Source of the DNA: Tetrahymena elliotti 4EA
Taxonomy: Eukaryota > Ciliophora > Oligohymenophorea > Hymenostomatida > Tetrahymenidae
Length of the DNA stretch: 64,000 nucleotides
Reading direction: 5' to 3'
NCBI GenBank assembly: GCA_000231825.2
Contig: JH720327.1
Location: forward strand, 231,878 to 295,877
Under the pieces are notes generated by a model, which saw only the letters and a list, made by a program, of their open reading frames with translations, made no database searches and had not been told where the DNA came from. Every line of letters begins with the position of its first letter. Position 1 is the stretch's first letter. Below are positions 13,101-25,072 of this stretch, piece after piece. The translations under genes were made by a program, and so were the position numbers.

Positions 13101-16100
13101 TACTACTCAAATTTAGCTGTATACTATATCAGGAGGCACGAATATATGCTTTCAATAAACTACTTCAATTTAAGTTTATAAATGCTTCAATGTTTGCAAA
13201 CATTGCTCCAACAAAAAATATAACAGATCAATCCTAATTTTAACACAGTAGTTTCATAAACAGGAGAAGCAGGTGAATACCATGGCAATAATAAATAAAA
13301 TTCTAATAACAATTAGTTTACTTCGAGTGATAACCTAGAAATAGAGGAAGATTTATAAATGGAAAATTAGTAGAAATAACCATAATAACAAACTTCAAGA
13401 GCTACTTAATAGTCTAATGTTTATACTGATTTTCATTAAGAGGTACCACATAATTTAATCAATGAAATAAATAGTCAAGTTACATAAAAAAGTATTGTTT
13501 TAAACAATTTGGCTGTTCTATACGGAATAATGGAAGATTTAGACAAAGCTGAAGAACTACTTATCCAAAGTGTGTATTCAATGGAAAGTGAAGTATTTTA
13601 ATAAATAAGAAATATATCTACTTAATATCTTCGCAAAGATAAACAATTCCTTGAAAAGCTTCCAGTATTGATTTACGGGTATATTTTTTATGAAGGAGTC
13701 AGAAAGAAAAAGCTAATTAGAAATGAATAGCCTATTCTGTAGACAAATGATCCTTTCTAATATGCTCCCAACACATTTTTAAAGAATGCTTATTCTCTCA
13801 GCAAGAAGTATTTTGGTGAAGATAATGCATTCACTCACAAAATAGATTTCTTTAGAAAGCGCTATTCCCTTCATAATCAGTACTCAGATGTACTAGCAGA
13901 AACTTTTCCATATGAAGTTGATTTCTAGAAATTAAAAGGAGCTTAACTTTATTTTCAGTAATAACAATCAGAATAAATATATACGAATTATATTCTTGGC
14001 CAACAAGATGGTATCAAATTGAATTCAGCATTTAACACTAATTCTGTCCTTGGTAATAACACTGCTGCTTTTTCCAAAAAACAAAGAGCTGAAAATGGAT
14101 AGAAAAGATACAGTGAGATATTCGAAGACTTGCCTGATGAGAAAAACATCCAGTAATTTTAAGTAATAAGCATTTTATTTTTATTAAGGATTCAATTTAT
14201 ATTAGCAGAATGAATTTAATTAAATTAAATGAATGAATGATTTATTGTTAATGTTTTTTTAATATTAGTAAATTGAAGAGAAAAATATAGATTTCAGAAA
14301 AGGAAGGAATAAATCATTGCATAGCCTTGCTTAGACAACTAAATCTAATTAATTCTAATAGAATAAAAATATGATAGGAGTATCACCTAATTTGAATTCT
14401 TTTTTGGTTTAGCAATAAATGTGGACAAATAGGTCCAAGCCAGTAAGATCTTAGCATTAGTTTAGGATATAAACTCAAGGAATTGATTAAAATTAAAGAA
14501 CAAGAAATTCAAATCCTCGAAATTTTATGGTATCTACAAATAAAGAAGGCTAAACTAACTTACAGCAAGATATAAGAACTATTTAAAAGTCGCTAGCATT
14601 AATAGAAAATTAACTTATTAGTATTAAGAATTCAAATTAGAATCTTTCAAATATTGGAGATAATTAAGATGTAAATAATAATAAAAAGCAAACAAAAACT
14701 TAGCCTAATCAAATAAATACTGATTAGTCAATCATACAAAAGGAGACTTAAGTTAAAACAAATAAAGAATAAAAACCTGAAAATAATTAAAATCAAGATA
14801 GTGAAATTAATAGCAATGATTACATCGTTAATGGTGGAGTCAGTAAAATACATTAAAGAGGTTTTTCATAACAAAATAATACAAGTGTTAGAGAAGATAG
14901 AAGCAATTCTAATGGTTCAATCAAGCCATCACAATTTAAGAAAGAATCAAGCAAATAATAAGTAAAGCTCTAAAAATAAATAACTCCTCCTGAATATAAA
15001 GAAACTTAAAAAATAACTGATAAGCAATAAAATTTAAAAAACCAAAATTAAGATTAGACTAAAAAGCTTAATTAACAAACAAAGAATGTAGAAAAGGAAG
15101 CAGGTCCTTAAGATTCTAAATATAACAAAGTTTAAAGTGAAAACTCATCCCTTACTTTTGGTTATGGAAGCTTTTCTTAAAGTTAGGCAATGATATAAAG
15201 TTAAAGATAATAATTACCAGATAAATAGGCTGGAATTTTTAATGACAAAGAGCAAAAATCTTAACCAATTTTATCAAATCATTCTTAAAAAGGTTTAGTT
15301 GCCATAATGAATAATAATCAAAGTGAATTTAATATGTAGAAAAAATCAAGCAATGATGATAAATTATCATAAGAAGCACCAAAAATAGCATCAATCCTTC
15401 AGCAATAATAAAATTATTAGATTTCTAAAATTACTGAAACAATTGTTAAAAATTTACAGGTTGATTAAGTATTTGTTTTGAAAAAGCGTATTTATATTAA
15501 AGATTCTAATGATAGTTATATAGTGAAGTGTGGTGTGCTTTACAACAAGCTAGAGAAGGTATATAAAATATCTATTTCAAGTTAAATAGGTTAGAGTAGT
15601 AATCCACCTAAAGTGGAGGAGATAGAATTATCTATATTGACTAACTTGCTTTGCTTTGTGTCTTTCTAAGATGTTCTACCTTCTACTATGAATCTAGACT
15701 CTATTAATAGTTTATATGATGTTTGCAAGTACTTTATTCTACCTTTTGTTGGACTTTAGAGCAAATAACCAGAAAGAGTACTAGGATAAGTAGGTGCTTA
15801 AGCATAGTAAAATAGCTCAATTAGTGATTTAGAAAATAAAGTAATTATGGTCAATCCTAGAGCCCATGGAATTCTATCTGAATATCACAAAACTGTATTC
15901 CTTGGTTAAAATGTCCTAATATAATTTAATTACATAGAGGGATTTCAATTCAGAGTTGTCATTTGTGATAAAGAAACAAATAAAAAGAATATTCGTATTG
16001 ATGTTGAATATGACGAAGGATCCTTTAACAATCTCTATACAACTACTGATAAAGATGAATATCATGCTGCAAAGCTAAAAGATTTTTTTGATTGCACTGT

Positions 16101-17256
16101 GGAAAGTGAAATTTCATAACAAGGTATAGAATTAGTTCATCGCGATATACAACTAGAAGGCTTGTAAAGCATTTTGAAAAGAAAATAAACTACTCTCACA
16201 GAAGAATACTTCATATAAAGTGTAAAAATATAAAACTATAATAGTTTCTTCAACCATTTTAACAACATCATTGTAGAATTTGAAAGAATAATCAAAACAT
16301 TCTCCACTCACACACAATTAGAAAGTCTTTGTAAAGACTTATCAAGCTTCAGAGTAAGAGTTTATTAAGGTCTTAAGAAATCTATGACAATAATCACAAC
16401 TGACTCATAGAATAAATTTTATCCCTCTGCAAACTCAGTAAATTAAGCTCATAATGACAAAAGCAATGGCGTTCGTTCTCTGTTATTTAATAATTTTGAG
16501 AGTTATGGTGCAAAGGGAGTTAAACTTAAAGAAAAAGGAGAATACACTTTATCATAGAAAGAAATAAAAAAAATATATGGACTTAATTACAATAATCTGC
16601 TAAATGAATAAAAATTGATCCTCTTTACTCTTTGCTCTTACAACTATAATCTAAGAGTAATAGAGAAACTAGCTGATTCAATGCAAAAAGCATAATCGAA
16701 TGTATAAGAAAACAGCATCATAAGAGTTCAAACAGTTTGTGGTGGAGAAACAACGACACTTGTTTAAGGTCTGGATAATTACCAATATCCTATGACTTTT
16801 GAAGTATTTGGCTCAAAAGATATCTTTCTAGGAATAAAGATAACTCTTTACTGTCCTATCACTTGCGAAGAGTAAGGAGTATTCCTTACAACAAACTAAA
16901 ATTCTTGGTTATTCTAAAATGAAGTGCTTAAAAAGAAACTTCATCACTTTGCTGTTGATAGTCTACCATTATCTAACTACTTTATTACCCACATATTTAA
17001 AAAAATCGCTGTACCAGTCTTATTCTCTAATCTTTACATTGAAAATGTCAATCCTGCACTTCAAAAATAGAGCTCATATTCAACAATCTACTCCCCATAT
17101 TCGAAAAACAACTCAGAATAAAAATATTGCAAAAATCCCCCTAAACTTTTAGGAACAAAAGGACTCATCACAGATAATTGCACAATCATTCGTCTAGAAA
17201 CCATCATAGACCCAAACCACTTAATAAATTATTTTTTACCTCCAAAATCAAAGTGA
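10137..17256 (+). CDS. Large TPR-containing ciliate protein, about 1,719 residues
   Basis: Model: join(10137..10347, 11907..11954, 12250..14162, 14269..17256), 1720 codons, phases consistent. The two long exons are secure. Exons 1 and 2 are inferred from donor/acceptor phase and leave a 1.56-kb first intron. Two tetratricopeptide-like helical pairs are visible: near residue 367 (YYSNLAVYYIRRHEYMLSI) and near 505 (NNLAVLYGIMEDLDKAEELL). Residues about 725-1080 are Asn/Gln/Ser-rich and disordered. The last 640 residues look folded, with many beta-prone stretches and cysteines, but match no family I recognise. No membrane segment or signal peptide. A scaffold role is suggested by the TPR part only. 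Confidence 0.75.
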
Positions 17257-18028
17257 TTTAGATTTTATATTAACAATTAACTACCCAAAAACACAAAAAA
17301 CAAAAAAAAAAATAATCTAATTAATCGCCAAATCGATTTTACTAATAAAATAAATATCAATTTCATCTATTTATTAAATCTTCATTAAATAATATATTAT
17401 CACCCATCTATCTATCTCTCTTTATAAAAAAAATAACCAATCTTATATTTTGCTATACTTACTATATAAAGAAACGTAGTTATTAAATACCAATGCATTT
17501 ATTTATCTAGCTAGATATCTAGCAAACTAAATAACTAATAATCAAACTAACTAACTAATCATCAGATTCAATTCATTCAGAAACACCCTTCAATTTTTCC
17601 TACTTAAAAGCATTATATCAGCATAAGTCTTTTAATAAATTAGAATTGTATATACATATTTATTATTACTTTTCTTAGTTGTTTCTAGTAAATGCATTTA
17701 TAATTTAATTTATTTATTTTAATTACATACTATAAATCCTCATAATTAAGATAAAATTGTATTAAATTAAAAAAATATTACTATTCCATCATGTATGCTT
17801 GGCAAACTCAATATTTGGGGCATGTTTTACAGTTATTCTCTACCTATTATGCAGTATTTACATATTTAGGGGGTAAGTAAAATAACTTTTTTTTTGTGTA
17901 TTTTGAAAATTTTGTGCCTTTTTGGGTAAAAAGGATAGAAACCAATAAAATCAGCTATTAAAAACCCATTAAATTATAAATAAGAATTTATTTAATTATT
18001 TTCCTAATTAAAATCATTAATAGAAAGT
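17257..18028. other. Intergenic region
   Basis: AT-rich spacer between two plus-strand genes. The segment 17480-17570 holds reiterated ACTAACTAAC-like and TATCTAGC-like short words. Nothing coding or structured beyond that. Confidence 0.5.
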
Positions 18029-18695
18029 ATGTCAGTCATGCCAAAAAATTCTTAATTAAAAAAGAAATATGAAACACTTACTGAAGAATAGGTAAATCTA
18101 AAAAGCTAATATAAAGAAAAATTATAAAATTCAAATCAACAATCATAGGTAGACTAAAAAAAATAATAGGAAAAGTTATTAGAAAATTCCAGTTAATATA
18201 TTAAAATAGAGTCAATAAAAATTAGAAAAAGATTTAAATCTCAAAAGCTAATATGAAGAAAAAATAGAAAAGGGCAATCAAGAAATCAATAAACTAAAAT
18301 TCGAAAATTCTAATTAAAAAAAATAATAGGAAAAATAATTAGAAGATTACAACTAAGCTAGCAATTAATTGAGATAAGAAATCACTATATTAAAATAGAG
18401 TCAATATAAATTAGAAAAAGATTTACAAGAATAGGTAAGTTAAAAAAAATAATAGGAAAAATTATCAGAAGAGTCGAATGAAGCAAACAATTAATTGAGA
18501 TAAAAAATCTCTAAATTAAAGTAAAGTTAAAATAAATAGGTATTTGATTAATTAATATAAGAATTTTGAATAAATTTAAATAATTTTTAGGGTGTTGAGT
18601 AAAAGCAAGTAAACCAAAATATTTAACCAACTAAATATTTTAAGATTAAAAAAACTGTTAATCTAATTAGTAAAGTTAGTAGAAATAAAATTTGA
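18029..18695 (+). pseudogene. Coiled-coil repeat protein gene with a frame break
   Basis: From ATG 18029 one frame gives Gln/Lys/Glu-rich coiled coil up to about 18200. The following homologous sequence continues in another frame to 18541, then an intron (18542-18597) leads to an exon ending at TGA 18693-18695. The motif QKKQQEK occurs three times (about 18155, 18315, 18440), with flanking LRQ and LEKDL blocks. These show that the gene was built from 125-150-bp coding repeats. The first and second repeats are in different frames, with a deletion between them, so the gene is broken, misassembled, or spliced in a way I cannot resolve. The C-terminal exon is basic. No function is assignable. Confidence 0.5.
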
Positions 18696-18799
18696 ATCTC
18701 TAAACTTCAAAGAAGTAATAAGTTTAATTAAATAATATGAAAGTTTATATAGATTTAACTACTTTTACTTTAATTTTATATTAAAATAATATTCATATT

Positions 18800-20620
18800 C
18801 CAAAATAGATAGTAGTTTTTTCATATTCTTGAAGGATTTTAGATTGAAAGATGAATGCTTAATTTTTTCATATTAAAAATAGGTGTAATTAATTAATGTT
18901 CTTGAAGAAATTTAGATTGAAATTGCATAATGAATTTATTTTCATGCAAAAATAGGATGTAATCTTAAAAGAAAAAATTTTGAAATAAAATTTAAATGGA
19001 ATGAAAATAGATAGTAACTTATGACTTAAATAGATTTATTTTAGGTAAATTAAAAATATTATAGAAAAAAGTGAAAAGTGAGTAAGGATTTTACAAAGAA
19101 TAAGGAAATAACTAATTTAGAAAATCAAACTTAAAAAAAATTAAGTGAGTAATAAATTTTAATAATATTTTATTGGATTTCCAAAATTACAAATAATTAG
19201 AGTGTATTTTTGTTGTATTAAAATTCTAAAATTAATTAAAATTTTTTTTCATAAAATAGCTCTTAATATTTTTGTACAATAAGAAATAGATGAATTCATA
19301 GATTATTAAAAATAGATTGTAACCAATTAATTAAAAATAGAGGGTAATCTATTAGACTATGATTAAATTAATATTGAAAGAATTAGAAGAATAAAAAAAT
19401 AATATTTTAATTAAAATAGCATGTAAATTTTATTTAGATCAAAGTATTTTTTGATTTTTATCTATTCTTAAAATAAAAATAGGAAGTAATTTAAATTTAT
19501 AAATGATTTTTTATGCTTGAATATGATTGAGTTATTTTTCCAATTATAATAGAATGTAAATTAAATACTAAAAACAAACTAAAATTTAAAGACATTTATT
19601 TTATTTTTTAAATAGCATGTAATATTTTATCTTTTAAAACTCAAAAATGATTAGTTTCATTTTCAAATTAAAATAGTCCATTTTATTATTTTTGAAAATG
19701 AATGTTTTCTTAAATAATTATCATCCTCTAAATAGTTGGATGTAATATTATCTAATAATTGAAAATGGAAAAATATCTTATTATTGAAAAATAGAACAAA
19801 GTAATATTTTTCAGTAATTTTATTAAATTAATTTATATTTAATTTAAACATAGAGGAGTAATATTTTAAAATTCTGCAAAAAAAGATATTGAAATATAAA
19901 TCAAAAAAAGAAAGTCAAAATATAAATATATATATATATATATTGAGATAATGCATTTATACTAATAAAAGTTGGACATAATATTTTAAGTAATAAGATA
20001 ATTCAGAACAAAAATTAATTTGAAAATAGCTTGTAATTAAATTTTGTAATAATTTATTTAGCTTTAAAGAATGTTTAATTTATTTTAAGTCAAAATAGAA
20101 ATCAAAATTTTTCAATCAAAATGTATATTTCTTGTTACAATCAACAAACAGACATATGAAAAATCATATTTTTAGTTGAAAGGATTTCAGTAAAAATATA
20201 TCAAATGTTTTACCTATATTTCCCTAAAACTTAAACAGCGAGTAAAAATTTATTTATTTGAGTTTTGACATTTTACTTCATAACTTAATATTAACGTAAA
20301 ATATGAATTTTGAAGAGATTAATTACAGATTTAATCTTAAATCTCCTTTAATAATCTTAAAAGCGAGTGTTAAATAGATTGATATTTTCAAAATAATACA
20401 ATCATTTTATTAATAATAAAATAGCTGTAAAAATTATTTGTTTGACAAAAAATTCTCCAAATTAAAAAAATTAGCTTGTAAATATATTAAATTGAAAAAA
20501 CTTTTCCTAAAGATAATTAATATTACATATTTTTAATTAAATGGCTGGTAAATTGTTTTGAAATAATAAAGAATATTATCAACTCATTTATCATCAAATA
20601 GAGAAACAGAGAGTAAAATT
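18800..20620 (+). repeat. Degenerate array of intron-border-like motifs (AAAATAG-N2-6-GTAAT)
   Basis: At least fifteen sites carry an acceptor-like AAATAG followed after usually three bases by a donor-like GTAAT/GTAAA. Approximate positions: 18880, 18954, 19006, 19313, 19338, 19415, 19480, 19550, 19612, 19733, 19791, 19850, 20026, 20421, 20472 and 20542. Spacing is mostly 50-77 bp. The N bases differ (GAT, ATA, ATT, AGG, CAT, GAA, AAT, CTT). Sequence between sites is AT-rich and not alignable over its full length. No ordinary coding frame crosses the region. Confidence 0.55.
19921..19943. repeat. AT dinucleotide run
   Basis: A short (TA)n microsatellite inside the border-motif array. Confidence 0.9.
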
Positions 20621-22793
20621 TTACAATTAATAATCTTAATTTTATTTTTTAAATCTTTATAAAAACATTTTTTTCTATTCTATATTCAATTTTTCAAAAA
20701 AAAAAAAATTACAGAGATACATATTTAAAATTAAAAAAATTTATTAATTATAGCCAGTTCATCCTTGATGTGTGTACTGAAATCAATTTATTATATTGAT
20801 TTAAACCACTTTCCAGAAAGACATTAACATACATGAATAGAACCAAAAGAAGAAACTTAAAAAAAATAAGTTATAATATATAAATATATATTATTCCTTC
20901 ATGCTATTCTTAATTTATATTTGTAAACTTAATTTTATTCGTAATTTTTTTTTAAATCTAAAAAACAAATGGCATTCATATATACTATTGAGTTTAATTT
21001 CAAATTTACTTAAAAAATTTATGAACTGTTAAAATGTTAAGTTTTTAAATTAATTTTCACTTTTTTTATTTAAACTGAGTTAATTTTATTTTAAAGAATC
21101 TGTTTAAAAACTAGTTAAATAATAAACAAGATGTAATATTAGAAAATCTTTTATTTCTTCATAATTTGGATTGCTACTATAAAAATTTACTTTTTCTTGT
21201 TTGTAAAAGCATGATACTAACTTTAAAGATTTCGAAGATGATTTAGAATAAATTTTTTTTACAAATAATTAAGTGAATTCATGAATAATAGCAAATTATT
21301 AAGCATAAAAAAAGTGATACTTAAATAAAATATTAGTTTTAAAAAAAATTACAAATAATGTTTAGAAAATAAAGAAAAAAAAACAATCCTAATAAAATTT
21401 TATTTTAACAAAAAGAGGTTATTATTACAAAGTTTCAGAAACTAAAAATGTTTTTAAATTATTTATTTTGTAAAACTTCTTTAAAATTTTATGGAATTTT
21501 ATTAATTTGTTTAATGTTAATACATATAAATCAGTATAACATNNNNNNNNNNNNNNNNNNNNNNNNNNNNNNNNNNNNNNNNNNNNNNNNNNNNNNNNNN
21601 NNNNNNNNNNNNNNNNNNNNNNNNNNNNNNNNNNNNNNNNNNATTATTAATTTTTTAATAAAATTATTTTTTTAACTGTGTTACCTTTTATTAAAAATAA
21701 TATTGTCAAATTTCTTACATATTCATATAGACTGTAAAAAGTTATGTATGTACGTCGAACTTGACACAGAATATAAACCACTTACGAAAACAAATAAAAT
21801 TTTTATAATAGTTTTTCAATAATTTGAATGTTCTTTTGAATTTCTTAAGATGGGAGTCATAAACTGATTTCTAAACTTTGAGTGTACTTTTATATAGAGT
21901 AATTAACATATACTCATAGCAAATATAATGGACACATGATTTAAATAACATTAAATCGACATAAGTAATTTAAAATATAAAAAACCAGCTAATTCAAAAT
22001 AAAATTTTAAAAATCAGATTTTACATTCAAAGTATTTCTTAAATAAATAAAAGTAATACATAAATAATATTTGTTTATTTTTTAGTAATAAAATATATTA
22101 AGATAATCAAAACTAAATTAAAAATGATCAACTTTTAAAAATATTTCTCGATTAGCAATAAAAATTGGACACGATAATTTTTCTTTTATCATTAAAATTC
22201 TTCAATGTATTTGTTAAAAATTTAATAATACAAGTATAAATATCATTGATTTATTTCATATTAATATTTCATTTTTGTATTGACTTATATTTTATTTAAT
22301 TAAGGAAATTATTATTCCAATAAAATTTGAGAAAGACTTTTTATTACTATTTATCTTGGAAATTTGGACAATAAATTAAATCTAGATTATTATATTATTT
22401 GAAGTTAAGTTTATTTCAAGTAAAATTTTTTCTAAGAATATAAATTACTTAAAAGAATGTTTTTGTTGGTTGTAATATTTTAGATAAATTAAATTCTGGC
22501 ATTTTTATTTTAAGACTTGTAAGCAAAGAAATATTAACCAATTTCTCATATTTAATTAATTCTGGTAAATTTTGTCCAAAATTTGTAATAATTAATATCG
22601 TAGAAAAAAAAAGGAAAGAAAATCAAACTCATTACAACCAAAATTAATTAAATTATAATCAATTTTATACAAATTTTTATTATGATTTTAGTCTATATTC
22701 TGATAGGTGAATCATATAAATTAGGTATTTTCATCTATGTTTTCATAATAACATTTTATGTAAAAATCAATTAATAAAACAACAAATCAAATA
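20621..22793. other. Gene-free AT-rich region containing the assembly gap
   Basis: No protein-like frame on either strand. Words such as TTGGACATAATA (19972) recur in diverged form near 22163 and 22362, and TTGTAATATTTTAG-like sequence lies near 22468, so the upstream array may extend weakly into this stretch. Confidence 0.5.
21543..21642. other. Assembly gap, 100 N
   Basis: Exactly 100 consecutive N. The round number suggests a scaffolding placeholder rather than a measured length. Confidence 1.
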
Positions 22794-24187
22794 ATGAAAT
22801 AAAAGCTTTCTGAAATTGCCAAACACACTACACTCACTAAAGCAACATTTGCCTTATTGGGAACAAATACTTTATTAGGGTGGAGTGCAGTCTTAACTTC
22901 TTTTGACTATTTCGCCGATAAATTTCCTAAAGACGAATTTCCAGATGTTGCGTTTTATTTTCCAATTCCTTTAAAAGTTGGCACTTTTATTTGGACCTTC
23001 GCAATAGGTTTTTTAATGAAATATTTATCTTTGAAATTTAGAATATGTGGTTTCATTGCGATTTAAGGAGTCTTAATGATGCTTTTACCAATAATTAGTA
23101 ATTTTATGTAAAATAGTTTAGGCTACTCTTTAATGATAATCCTTTGTTTTCTTATTGGTTCAACTGCCTGTATTGTCCAAAATTCAAATCTTGCTCTTGT
23201 TTCTAATTTTGATAAGCTAAGTTTGAGTAAACAAACATCAATTAATTATTTTTCTTTTCCTAAATTTTTTTATCTAATTAAAAGAAATATATTGGGTATT
23301 CACTTCCATAACACAACTAATTATGAATTTGTGTAGAGCTGTAATTCTTGTAATTTTTGGTGATAGCTAAGAAGGTATTAATACAGGGATATTTGTATAT
23401 TACGCTGTTGCTGATTTAGTTATGGTTATTACTATCATTTCTGTTTTGAAATTCTTAAAAACTTCATTTTATTTGGACATGCTAGAAATAAATAAATTGT
23501 AATAAAAAAATGAAAGTGAAAACACTGAAGACGATGATGAAAACATTGCTCAGTCTTCTTCTAATGCATCTTCAAGCTATATTAAACCATAAGATGAATC
23601 TTTATTACAAAAGAACAGTAAATTTTAAAAGGCTAAAAATAGTTTTTTGAAAGTGAAATACATTTGCTTATCTATTTTATTGTGTTATATTCTTCAATAC
23701 ATGCTATTTCCAGGGGTTGCTGTCTTCTAAAAATAGTACCATTTAATTCATTCTAAAGCCTGGGCTGTGTAATAATATTTAATTAAATTTAATTTTATTT
23801 ATTTACATAATATATAATATTATTAGATTGAGTATGCAAATTGTCTACAGCTTAGGTGATCTAGTTGGAAAATATTTAAGTACATTTAATTTTTATAACT
23901 TAGCTGCTCTCTATACTGTATCTATTAGTAGACTTTTTCTTATCTTTACATTTTTGATGATTGCTCATGATTCTGATTCTTCATTTTTCTAAAATGATAT
24001 ATTCGCTTTTTTCAATATATTTTGTTTAAGTTTTACTAATGGTTTTGCTACAGGAGGTTTCATGACTATTGGCCCTTAAAGAGGCTCTTCAAACTAAGAA
24101 AGAAGTTTAATTTCTATATTATAAACTTTCTTCTTAACATTTGGAATTTCAGTAGGAACATTTTTAGCTCTTGCATTAAACTTTTGA
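22794..24187 (+). CDS. Equilibrative nucleoside transporter (ENT/SLC29 family)
   Basis: Model: join(22794..23226, 23285..23768, 23827..24187), 425 residues, introns 58 bp each, phases exact. The product is strongly hydrophobic, with segments compatible with the 11 helices of the ENT family. The N-terminal helix has the ENT-like LLGTNTLLGWSAVLTSFDYF. After it come a long hydrophilic acidic loop after helix 6 (TEDDDENIAQSSS), the GDLVGKYLS stretch of the C-terminal half, and NGFATGGFMTIGP before the last helices. Known role: sodium-independent facilitated transport of nucleosides or nucleobases; ciliates salvage purines. Length fits the family. Substrate cannot be predicted. Confidence 0.85.
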
Positions 24188-25072
24188 AATCACACAACAA
24201 ATTTATTAATAAAAAATATAATGAACAAAAAACTTAATTAAACTAAATCACTAAACCTATCCTTCAAAAACAAAAACAAAAAGAACTTAAATTCTATTTT
24301 AGTAAAAATTTTAATTAATTTTAAAAATCGCAAAAGTATTTCATTTATATTTTATGTAAATAATAATATATTTCTTTTATAATTATTTTATCGATTTTAA
24401 TACTTTTTTATTTTTAAACCTTTTTTTTATTTTATAACTTAAATTAAAAATTTCTTTAAATACAGCACTGATAGTATATTGAATTATATATAATAAAAGA
24501 TTTTAAAAATAATAAAGAGTTTTAGATAAAAATAAGAGTAAATTACATTCATTCCAACATTCATGAATAAAGAATGTTAATAAATTGAAAAAATAAGAAT
24601 TATTAAAATATAAAAGATACATAAAGCCTGTTTTTATGCTATTTCTGTTGTTGTAATCTAGGAGATAAAGGTAGGAAAAAAACCTTTCTTTGGATTAAAG
24701 ATCTCATTAATATGGCAATAAAAAAATTAAGGCACACTAATCAAAGATTGAGTACTAATTGATAGAGCTCTTTTGTAAGTAAGGGATATTTATTTATTCA
24801 GGATTTTATTTAAAAAATAGATTTCTTATTTCAAATTTTAGAAATAATTAAAATTTGATGCTTGAATTCAAGTAATTAAAAAACAACCAAATATTTAATA
24901 TTTTAAATAAAATAATTTTTGTTATTCTTTAAATAAATTAAAGTGGTTTTTATGTTTTATTTAAACTCTAATTTAAAATAATTCAAAAGTAAAAGTATGA
25001 TATGGAAAGAAGTAGCCGTAGAAAATGATATAAAAAGAAATATTTAATTTAAACAATTTTTTAATAATTATT
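24188..25072. other. Convergent intergenic spacer
   Basis: Between the 3' ends of the transporter (+) and pseudokinase (-) genes. AT-rich, with no coding frame or repeat of note. Confidence 0.5.
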
